Shown piece by piece: positions 33,229-39,729 of a stretch of DNA of 48,432 nucleotides; positions within the stretch are counted from its first letter, which is position 1, and every line of letters starts with the position of its first letter. This DNA is from a virus. The position numbers and the translations under genes are program-made. The DNA is taken from the IMG/VR virus record IMGVR_UViG_3300035670_000336, positions 1-48,432 of that record, one strand, 5' to 3'. The notes beneath the pieces are model-generated. The model was not told where the DNA came from, did not search any database, and saw only the letters and a program-made list of their open reading frames with translations.

Positions 33229-35507
33229 CAGCCTTTAGCAAGGGGAAGAAGACACTTATCGGAGTCGCAACCAGCAGGCCCAGCCTCCACCAGCTCACCA
33301 CTGTCGTACTTCTGCAAGGCAGCAAAGAAATCTGACGTGCTGCGGCGCTCAAGAACCTGAGCCTGCATTTCGTCGTAGCGAGCCTCATCAATCGGTTCAA
33401 ACGGCAGACGAGGGAAGGTCTCGTTGGCGTCGAAGCGGGCTAGCAGTGCAGCAGAAATGTAGCCATCACCGTTGTCGATGGCCTGATAGATCGCGTCCGC
33501 CAGCGGCTCGATCTCGTCCTCGCGGTACTCAATAGTCGCGGAAGTGTTGTGCGCGGTGTAGTACTTCTGCACTTGCATGTAGAAGTCAAATTGCGCCAGA
33601 GCTGAAAATTGGCTGATGTCCACCTGATCAGCACCCTCAATACCAGCCCAGCTCACGGCTGTGGGAATTTCCACCAGCCACTCGGTGCAGCGGGGATCGA
33701 ACGGATCATCGAGCAACCGACCTTCTTCGTCCTTGTCGGATTGGGAAGGAACCACGGTGTAACCGAAGTCGATGCAGGCCAGAGCCACCGGATCGTCCTT
33801 ACGGAAGGTAATCCGACGAATGAAACGGGTCGCCTTGGGAGGATGCCAACCCGAAGAGGCTCCGGTTAAGAGGCTCTTAGTGCCGGCGGGCTGAACAGTG
33901 GTGGAGCGATTGGGGACCCGCAACCCATGGCGCTCACAGTATTCGCGAACGGTTTGCTCAACCGTGTTGCGCCAACGCATCAGGTAAGCCTGTTCGGTTG
34001 CGCGGAAGGCTTTGCCCTCGTCTGTATTAGGACGCCCCTCTTCCCACCACTTGAGCCATGCGGTGCCAAAGGCGTGGACGAAGAAGTCAAAAAGACCGGT
34101 GAAGCTGACTCCCACGATGGGGTCCATTTCACGACTCTTCCGGTACCGCTCAACGACAAAGCGGTGGTTGAGAAGGGCTGCCACTGCAAGGCCAGCGGCC
34201 CGGAAGGCTTCGGTTTGAGCAATGGGGTCGGTGGGGTCGAGTCTGTTGAGGTGCACCTCAGAGAGGTTGCAGTGGAAGTCGGCGCCGAGGATCTCACCAC
34301 AAGGGTTGAGGCCGTAACGCCCCATCCGGTGCTGCATCTCCTCATAGGAGCAATCTGGTTGCTGCATCCACAGGTAGGAAGCGGCGGTATCAATACCCTC
34401 ATCGCAGTAAAGCTCGACAAAGGTCTTGCGCTGCTCCTTGGTCTTCAGGATGTCAGCATTGGAGCGAGCAATTGCCTCAGGAGCGAACTGAATCGCGCCC
34501 TCACCGGAATAGAACTGCTTCGTCACCGCCTCCAACACGATCTCGCGTGGGGGCTTGGTGTGGAACACACGGGTGTGATTGGCCATCCGAAGAACATCAC
34601 GCTCCGGATCGATGCGCCAGTTGCCATCGATGTCCTGCTGCCAAAGGTTGTCCTTGGCTACTGCAGCGGCGTAGTCGTCCGATGCGAACTGCCTCATGCC
34701 CGCTGACCGCCGGATGTTGCCAGCAACCACCACAGCAGCGGCCTCATCGATAAGCAGGCAGCACTCAACCGAGGTGAGCTGACGTCCCTGAGCTCGATTG
34801 ATGATTGCCGCCATCCGGCCGTAGAGCTCTTTGAGCTTGATCGGGTTCGAGGTGCCACCAAAACCTTTGAGCTTTTCTCCAGCAGGCCGCACATTCGCCA
34901 GATCAACAGTGACCTCCACTGCTTTTAACGGGTCAAGCACCTCATCACTGGCACACTCGAGCAGTGCCTGATAGCTATCGACCCAACCCTGGCGACTGTC
35001 ACCGACGCGGATGCTGACTTGGTTGCCCTTATAGGTGACGTGAGTGACCTCGCTTCTCTCACCTTCAGGAACAGTACCGATGTCAGAAACTGACACGATC
35101 TTGAAGGAGTTCCTGATCTTGGGAAGCTTCTTAATGCAGCGGTCCTCGATAATCGCCCCAGTACCGGAGCCCATCATCGCCAGGTCCATCATCAGACCGA
35201 AGGCTTCCCAATCCACAAGGTTGGTGGAGGTGCAGTTGTAGGCACCGGAGAAGTTCGAGGGATCCTCGATCCAGTCAGTGCCACCGACCCAAAGCCACCG
35301 ACCAGAGGGCAGAACCTTCTGCTGAGACTGCATGCGGCGAATGAGCTCTTGCTCTGGCGGTGTCAAGTTGCCAAGTTCAGCGATACCGCGAACGGTCCGC
35401 TCAACGACAGCCTCCCAGCTCTCACGCCCGTTGTCAGTTTTGCGGCTATAAGTCCTGTAAAAGACAGGGTTAGCTGCGGGGGCGAAGGAAGAGAAATCGC
35501 TGCTCAT
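33228..35507 (-). CDS. Class II (B12-dependent) ribonucleotide reductase, monomeric
   Basis: 759 residues from ATG 35507, which overlaps the upstream stop (ATGA); the longer open frame before it is a shadow of the membrane gene. It makes deoxynucleotides from ribonucleotides with adenosylcobalamin as radical source. Seen: C92 (YNCTSTN) and C413 (FHCNLSEV) as the redox pair, C403/E405 in NPCGEI for the thiyl radical and catalysis, and the C-terminal shuttle pair C747/C752 (GCDSDKC). The arrangement matches the Lactobacillus leichmannii type reductase common in cyanophages. It needs B12 or pseudo-B12 from the host. A phage thioredoxin-like protein lies elsewhere in the window. Confidence 0.92.
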   Translation of the reverse strand: MSSDFSSFAPAANPVFYRTYSRKTDNGRESWEAVVERTVRGIAELGNLTPPEQELIRRMQSQQKVLPSGRWLWVGGTDWIEDPSNFSGAYNCTSTNLVDWEAFGLMMDLAMMGSGTGAIIEDRCIKKLPKIRNSFKIVSVSDIGTVPEGERSEVTHVTYKGNQVSIRVGDSRQGWVDSYQALLECASDEVLDPLKAVEVTVDLANVRPAGEKLKGFGGTSNPIKLKELYGRMAAIINRAQGRQLTSVECCLLIDEAAAVVVAGNIRRSAGMRQFASDDYAAAVAKDNLWQQDIDGNWRIDPERDVLRMANHTRVFHTKPPREIVLEAVTKQFYSGEGAIQFAPEAIARSNADILKTKEQRKTFVELYCDEGIDTAASYLWMQQPDCSYEEMQHRMGRYGLNPCGEILGADFHCNLSEVHLNRLDPTDPIAQTEAFRAAGLAVAALLNHRFVVERYRKSREMDPIVGVSFTGLFDFFVHAFGTAWLKWWEEGRPNTDEGKAFRATEQAYLMRWRNTVEQTVREYCERHGLRVPNRSTTVQPAGTKSLLTGASSGWHPPKATRFIRRITFRKDDPVALACIDFGYTVVPSQSDKDEEGRLLDDPFDPRCTEWLVEIPTAVSWAGIEGADQVDISQFSALAQFDFYMQVQKYYTAHNTSATIEYREDEIEPLADAIYQAIDNGDGYISAALLARFDANETFPRLPFEPIDEARYDEMQAQVLERRSTSDFFAALQKYDSGELVEAGPAGCDSDKCLLPLAKG

Positions 35508-35728
35508 TGCTGGGGGATTAAGAAGGTAAGAGCGAGAACAAGGCCAGCGATTGGCCAGAAAGGTGTAGATGGCCATATCGCGTGAATGGCAAACGCAGCA
35601 AAAAGCGACAACCCAAGGCGCCAGGCAAAGACGAGGAACACCAGAACAGCCACAAAGCATGCAAGTGAGTGCATGTCTTTGAGCTCCTTCCGTGTCTCGT
35701 ACAAATCACGGAATACCGATTGGGTCAT
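35504..35728 (-). CDS. Small membrane protein upstream of RNR (74 residues)
   Basis: Two to three hydrophobic segments (SLACFVAVLVFLVFAW; LGLSLFAAFAIHAIW; FWPIAGLVLALTFLI) after a short charged N-terminus. Its stop overlaps the RNR start by four bases and its ATG overlaps the upstream stop, so it is in the RNR operon. Function unknown. Confidence 0.6.
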   Translation of the reverse strand: MTQSVFRDLYETRKELKDMHSLACFVAVLVFLVFAWRLGLSLFAAFAIHAIWPSTPFWPIAGLVLALTFLIPQQ

Positions 35729-36009
35729 AACTCGTCTTCGGCACCGTCGAAGACAACAGCTGCTTCCCTGAGCACGTCGGCGATATTGGGCTCACCACTG
35801 AGTGCACGAGCCTTTTGGCGGATGGTCTCGTTGGCATCCCAGATCAGGTCATCAACCACCCGACGCAGCGTGTCGAGGGGAAGAGTGACGTTCAGCTCGT
35901 TCTTGTAGTACGTGTCGACGTACTCCCACAGATCTGTATAGGAGTCCAGCGCCTGCTGAAAGGCGTCATGCCAAAGAGCTTCGTTGCCTTGGTGTTCGAT
36001 CAGTGCCAT
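35725..36009 (-). CDS. Helical acidic protein, unknown (94 residues)
   Basis: Mostly helical and acidic (ALWHDAFQQALDSYTDLWEY, then ADVLREAAVVFDGAEDEL). First gene of the RNR operon. Overlap of four bases with the membrane gene. No family recognised. Confidence 0.65.
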   Translation of the reverse strand: MALIEHQGNEALWHDAFQQALDSYTDLWEYVDTYYKNELNVTLPLDTLRRVVDDLIWDANETIRQKARALSGEPNIADVLREAAVVFDGAEDEL

Positions 36010-36037
36010 GACCGGCTGCCGGGTCCTCGCAGCTTAG

Positions 36038-36079
36038 CTCCGTTTGGATAAGTACGCCAGGCATTCCCGTTAGGATGAC
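36038..36079. promoter_or_regulatory. Regulatory segment sharing two elements with 43167-43210
   Basis: CTCCGTTTGGAT (36038-36049) is the reverse complement of the 12-mer at 43167-43178, and CATTCCCGTTAGGATGAC (36062-36079) matches CATCCCCCTTAGGATGGC (43193-43210) at 15 of 18 bases. In both places TAGGAT is 27 bases before a plus-strand start codon. It lies between divergent genes (36009 minus and 36098 plus) and is likely their promoter/operator. Confidence 0.5.
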
Positions 36080-36097
36080 AAGACAGGTTGGTCGCCC

Positions 36098-36268
36098 GTG
36101 ATCGAGCAGCTCTTCGACGAAAGCGGCACTGTCTACTACCGAGTCACCTTCCCGGACGGTACCCAAGCCTTCTGCGGTGCCTGCTGGATGGCAGACCTCT
36201 TCTTGCAGCGGTGGAACAATGAAAAGTACGCCGTGAACTATAGAGGCGCCAACCTCAAAGCTGACTAG
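36098..36268 (+). CDS. Small protein, unknown (56 residues)
   Basis: GTG start. Sequence TVYYRVTFPDGTQAFCGACW, then ADLFLQRWNNEKYAVNY: a compact alpha/beta protein with a CxxC (CGAC) that might bind metal, though only two cysteines exist. It has its own upstream element (TTAGGATG, 27 bases before). Plausible because the sequence is well behaved and alone in its region; no family recognised. Confidence 0.5.
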   Translation: MIEQLFDESGTVYYRVTFPDGTQAFCGACWMADLFLQRWNNEKYAVNYRGANLKAD

Positions 36269-36354
36269 CCCTCAACTGCTCCTGAAGTTTGAGTAACTGA
36301 AGCGTTATTACAGCCCGAGCACCTTGGCTTAAATAAGGACGCTGAAGCAGCTTT

Positions 36355-36567
36355 ATGAGAAACAGCAATTCCGAGCGCGGGTCTGATTCTGATACGGAAT
36401 GGGTGGATGGCTTGTCCATTGACTTCGACGAAGAGAACGGGACAGTGACCCTGGACTGGGAAGACGACTCCCCCTATGCAGAGCTCTGTAGGGATATCGA
36501 GAAAGACAACTCGCTCTTCGTCCAATTGCTAGAAAGCTATCTGAAAAGCCTCAAAGCAGATGAGTGA
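36355..36567 (+). CDS. Small very acidic protein (70 residues)
   Basis: Rich in Asp and Glu throughout (SIDFDEENGTVTLDWEDDSP). The GTVTLDWED part resembles a beta hairpin, and the C-terminus is helical (SLFVQLLESYLKSLKADE). Its stop overlaps the AbrB-like gene start by eight bases, so the two are a couple. An acidic protein next to a DNA-binding one could be a DNA mimic or a partner; speculation. Confidence 0.55.
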   Translation: MRNSNSERGSDSDTEWVDGLSIDFDEENGTVTLDWEDDSPYAELCRDIEKDNSLFVQLLESYLKSLKADE

Positions 36568-36769
36568 ACAGAGCTGGGTACTCCCCGTAGACGAGGACGG
36601 AGTCATCACGTTTCCCGCAGACCTGATCGACAAGATGGGTTGGTCGGAAGGCACAGTGCTCGAATGGGATATCCGAGAGGATGGTTCCATCAACCTGAAA
36701 GCCGCTACCGACGAGGTTCCTCAGGAAACTTCTGAGAAATGTAGGACTTCGCAGCCGTCAGAGTCCTGA
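36560..36769 (+). CDS. AbrB/MazE-like DNA-binding protein
   Basis: 69 residues. WVLPVDEDGVITFPADLIDK, then MGWSEGTVLEWDIREDGSINL is the swapped-hairpin AbrB (SpoVT) pattern, with the usual V.LP..DG.I..P..L...GW..G..L. Family role: transcription regulation or antitoxin. No toxin gene is adjacent, so regulation is more likely. The last 22 residues overlap, antisense, the 3' end of the minus-strand gene at 36705-36869. Confidence 0.75.
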   Translation: MSEQSWVLPVDEDGVITFPADLIDKMGWSEGTVLEWDIREDGSINLKAATDEVPQETSEKCRTSQPSES

Positions 36770-36869
36770 AGTAGTGGCGGCTGTTGTCGATAACGCAGAA
36801 CCAGGCAGCATCGTCGCCAACAGGGAACCCAACCTCAAAGACCCTGATACCCTTGTAGTCGTAGAACAT
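36705..36869 (-). CDS. Small protein, unknown (54 residues)
   Basis: YKGIRVFEVGFPVGDDAAWF, then RHYFRTLTAAKSYISQKF: a compact alpha/beta fold without known motif. The frame is open upstream to 36953, but that part overlaps the dCTP deaminase; ATG 36869 has AAGG nine bases before it, and ATG 36878 is another choice. It converges with the AbrB-like gene. No family named. Confidence 0.5.
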   Translation of the reverse strand: MFYDYKGIRVFEVGFPVGDDAAWFCVIDNSRHYFRTLTAAKSYISQKFPEEPRR

Positions 36870-37365
36870 CCTTCCCATCCTTGGCGAGTGATACGCCTGT
36901 ATCCCCAAAATATCGTCCCGAGTAGGGTTGCTTAGCAGGTTCGCTGTATTCAAAGAAGGTCAATTGAGCTATACGAAGGCCTGGATATAGCGGAATATAA
37001 CCATAATTCAAAATATTCTTAATCTCCAGAGTGATCCTCCCCTCGAACCCGCAGTCGATCAGTCCCGCCAGGGAATGATTAAGCCCCTCCCGAGCTCGGG
37101 TGCTCACGAGATGCAAGTGAGCTTCCACGTTGTCCGGAACTACAAGGTACTCAATAGTTTCTCCGAGCATGAACCACCCCGGAGCTAGGAGGAATGGATT
37201 GTCTTTTGAGTAATCAGCAAGGCTGACGGTGCGAAAACCATCCTTTGCTTCGAGGACAGCCTGATAACCCAGATGCACGTCGTAGCTACAAGGCTGCACG
37301 CATTCAGCGCTAAAAGGCCGGATCATGCCAGCCGCACAAAGTTCTGCAATACGACGGTCAATCAA
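36835..37365 (-). CDS. dcd: dCTP deaminase
   Basis: 176 residues from TTG 37365 (IDRRIAELCAAGMIRPFSAE), the start that fits the family and overlaps the stop of the small gene before it. It turns dCTP into dUTP, feeding dTMP synthesis through ThyX. Seen: QPCSYDVHLG near the N-terminus, STRAREGLNHSLAGLID (the catalytic Ser/Arg loop), GRITLEIKN with the active-site glutamate, and the distal PYSGRYFG. An upstream in-frame extension exists but does not look like Dcd. It forms the dNTP set with RNR and ThyX. Confidence 0.87.
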   Translation of the reverse strand: MIDRRIAELCAAGMIRPFSAECVQPCSYDVHLGYQAVLEAKDGFRTVSLADYSKDNPFLLAPGWFMLGETIEYLVVPDNVEAHLHLVSTRAREGLNHSLAGLIDCGFEGRITLEIKNILNYGYIPLYPGLRIAQLTFFEYSEPAKQPYSGRYFGDTGVSLAKDGKDVLRLQGYQGL

Positions 37366-37534
37366 AGCGGTGATAGCGGTGTTTACTTGTTCCCCGGTAC
37401 TTTTTCCGGAGCTGTCGTTTGGAGTGATACCAATCGAGGAAGTACTGGGCGTCATTGACCAGTCGATGCAGCAGGCCCTGAGGGAGCTGCTCAACTATTT
37501 GATCGAGCCTTAACTTGAGATCCTCACGGGTCAC
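37358..37534 (-). CDS. Small basic protein (58 residues)
   Basis: GTG start at 37534. Helical and basic (DLKLRLDQIVEQLPQGLLHR, then YFLDWYHSKRQLRKKYRG). Its TGA overlaps the TTG start of dcd, which supports both gene calls. Missed if one lets dcd start further upstream. No family named. Confidence 0.55.
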   Translation of the reverse strand: MTREDLKLRLDQIVEQLPQGLLHRLVNDAQYFLDWYHSKRQLRKKYRGTSKHRYHRFD

Positions 37535-37564
37535 TCAAACGTCTCTGTCGGGACAAGGATAGTC

Positions 37565-39391
37565 TTATTTAGCGGACCAGTCATCCCCGCACCCAGGCTC
37601 AGCAACGATGGGCACGTTGGTGATGCACACCTCATACGCCGCTTCCTCCATGCAGCGCTTCAAGGTTTCCATCGCCTCTTCAACACGGTCATCCGGCGCC
37701 TCCATCACGCATTCGTCATGCACACATGCGACTAGGCGAATATCCGGATTGACTACGAGATAGCTCTCCCACAGCATCGCCAGCGCCGCCTTCATGCAGT
37801 CCCCACCTGTACCTTGCACCTGTGTATTCAGGCGAACAGTAAAGCGATCTGTTTCCCCTGGAACAAGGAGACGACGACGTCCCATCAGGGTTTTGACCTG
37901 CAGTTCCGGTCGATTTCCCTGAGTTTTCTGCCAACCAATCAGCTGCGGATAGGCACGACGCCACTGAGAAAGCTTCTCTTCTGCCTCTTTGAGCGGCATG
38001 TCGACACCGTACTGGGCAACTGCTTGCTTTTGAATTGTTTTCGCACCCGCACCATAGAGGGCGCCAAAGTTAATAATTTTTGCGGAAGTCCGAGCAGACT
38101 TATCAATTTGATCCTCCGGTTTGTTCAGCATTAGAGAAGCTGTCCGCAGATGAAGATCGGCATCTTCCCGATACGCCTGGGCCATCCGCTCCTCACCGCT
38201 GCACTCTGCAGCAATCCGCAGCTCTAGCTGGGAGTAGTCCGCAATGATCAGCTTGTGACCCGGTGCAGCTCGAAAACCCTGACGGTGCTCTTTGCTTCGG
38301 TTGACCTGCTGAAGGTTGGGACCTGAGCAGGATGCCCGCCCCGTATCCGTTCCGCACTGTCGGTAAGAAGCACGAATCCGGTGATCTGGATACTCTTTGG
38401 CGTGACCAATCAGCTTCTCAATTTGTGAGCACTCAGTCGCCGCATGTTTGTAGCGAAGGTACTGACGGACAATCGGGTAATCAGGAGCCAGGAAAGCCAG
38501 AACGTTCTGATCAAGACTCCCCGTCACTGGCACCCCAGCTGCCCTAAACACAGGTGCCAACTGGGCTGGTGAGCGTAAGTTGAAGCCCTTGATCTTGTTT
38601 TTACCCCTGCCGTAGAACGCGGGGTGAATCATCACTTCGCCTGTTTCAGGGTTTTTGTACTCCTCCAGCACACCCAGCTCTTCGAAGTGGGAGACCACGT
38701 CCTTCTCGACCTCGTCACAGGCAGCTCGCCTGTCAACCAAAAGCTGCTCGTAGTGCTCAACATCTAGTAGGAAGCCGTTATACGTCATGCTGGCGAATGC
38801 TGGCAGACAGCGGCACTCCAGCTTGAAGATGTGAGTCAGCTCCTCTTTCTTGAGCTTTTCCCGCAACTTGTCGTACAGGGGGAACAGAAGCGCCACATCG
38901 CGGGAGGCGTAATCAAGCTGCTCCGGGGTGAACGGACCCTCGTGCCCAATGAAGCTCTTTTGCAGCTCCTTCTTGTCCTCAAGCCGAATAGCAAGGTAAC
39001 GCTGCACCAAGGAGCCGAGGTCATTCTTGTGCCTAAGCCCCAGATTGACCAGGCGTGCCCCAAGCATGGTGTCGAGGAGAGGTCCCCGCAGTGGAAGCCC
39101 ATTGGCCTCCAGGAACCCCCAGTCGAACGCCAGGTTCTGACCGAGCTTGGCGATTCGCGGAGCGGCAAGCACTGGCGCCAAATGACGGAGCTCATCCTTC
39201 AACTGACGGCAGTCAAAGACAAAAACCCTGTCAGGCAGCCCGATTTGAAGCAGCAGAAGCTGATCCACAATCGGATTGAGCCCGGTCGTCTCCACGTCGA
39301 CCGCCAGCATCCGAGCCTGAGCCAGCAGAGGTACGACCTCCCTGACTTTTGACCCACTGGTCACAAGCGTGAAAGTTGTCGGCGAGCTCAT
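37565..39391 (-). CDS. polA: DNA polymerase family A with 3'-5' exonuclease
   Basis: 608 residues. Residues 20-200: 3'-5' exonuclease (Exo I DVETTGLNP, Exo II LGQNLAFDWGFL, Exo III YASRDV). The polymerase domain follows: motif A LIIADYSQLELRIAAECS, motif B (RTSAKIINFGALYGAG), motif C VHDE. The residue equivalent to E. coli Phe762 is Phe (KIINFGALY). There is no 5'-3' exonuclease domain, as usual in phages. It is the replicative polymerase, next to the prim-pol/helicase. The N-terminus overlaps an upstream open frame by about 160 bases, so a later start (near MLAVDVETTG) cannot be ruled out. Confidence 0.95.
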   Translation of the reverse strand: MSSPTTFTLVTSGSKVREVVPLLAQARMLAVDVETTGLNPIVDQLLLLQIGLPDRVFVFDCRQLKDELRHLAPVLAAPRIAKLGQNLAFDWGFLEANGLPLRGPLLDTMLGARLVNLGLRHKNDLGSLVQRYLAIRLEDKKELQKSFIGHEGPFTPEQLDYASRDVALLFPLYDKLREKLKKEELTHIFKLECRCLPAFASMTYNGFLLDVEHYEQLLVDRRAACDEVEKDVVSHFEELGVLEEYKNPETGEVMIHPAFYGRGKNKIKGFNLRSPAQLAPVFRAAGVPVTGSLDQNVLAFLAPDYPIVRQYLRYKHAATECSQIEKLIGHAKEYPDHRIRASYRQCGTDTGRASCSGPNLQQVNRSKEHRQGFRAAPGHKLIIADYSQLELRIAAECSGEERMAQAYREDADLHLRTASLMLNKPEDQIDKSARTSAKIINFGALYGAGAKTIQKQAVAQYGVDMPLKEAEEKLSQWRRAYPQLIGWQKTQGNRPELQVKTLMGRRRLLVPGETDRFTVRLNTQVQGTGGDCMKAALAMLWESYLVVNPDIRLVACVHDECVMEAPDDRVEEAMETLKRCMEEAAYEVCITNVPIVAEPGCGDDWSAK

Positions 39392-39551
39392 GGAGCAAAG
39401 CGGGGTTCAGAAGGAAAAAAGAGCCCATCGGATGGACCTCGTCCATCAGGGCCAGCGTGATCTCCCCGGCTTCATCGCCCCATAGAGCGATGATCGAGCC
39501 CTCGCGTTCGGTCTCCGCGAAGAAACTCCCGGGTTCAGACGTAATAGGCAT
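39231..39551 (-). CDS. Small protein overlapping the polA start
   Basis: From ATG 39551 (MPITSEPGSFFAETEREG). The first about 70 residues (IIALWGDEAGEITLALMDEV, then MGSFFLLNPALLHELADNFH) look like a genuine small domain. The last about 50 residues (SQGGRTSAGSGSDAGGRRGD...) are read out of frame through the first 160 bases of polA and look like shadow coding. The gene is probably real with a trailing, meaningless C-terminus, or its true end is earlier through an unseen event. Function unknown. Confidence 0.5.
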   Translation of the reverse strand: MPITSEPGSFFAETEREGSIIALWGDEAGEITLALMDEVHPMGSFFLLNPALLHELADNFHACDQWVKSQGGRTSAGSGSDAGGRRGDDRAQSDCGSASAASNRAA

Positions 39552-39729
39552 CCCTGTAACCAAGCCACAGCAATTTATCTGGTCCGTTCTGAGATGGCAA
39601 CCCGTTCTTGTTTTGGCCTGGCCCGACCCATGGCGGTCGCCTCCAGAAGGAATACAAGCGTACTAGCGGCAGCTGTGGATGGGGCAAATATGCACAAAGT
39701 GCATAGGCGCTCAGATCAACTCCTCCCAC
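39535..39729 (-). CDS. Possible small protein between primase and polA
   Basis: 64 residues, open from ATG 39729, which overlaps the primase stop. The second half (NKNGLPSQNGPDKLLWLGYR) is protein-like, and the stop overlaps the next start. The first half (SAYALCAYLPHPQLPLVRLY) is less convincing. It would fill an otherwise empty 150-base gap. Uncertain. Confidence 0.3.
   Translation of the reverse strand: MGGVDLSAYALCAYLPHPQLPLVRLYSFWRRPPWVGPGQNKNGLPSQNGPDKLLWLGYRDAYYV

Noticed and set aside
33927-34706. 259-codon plus-strand open frame inside the RNR gene
   Set aside because: It lies wholly antisense to conserved RNR motifs; shadow ORF.
36560-36769. Toxin-antitoxin module with the AbrB-like protein as antitoxin
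   Set aside because: No toxin-like protein is adjacent; the partner is a small acidic protein.
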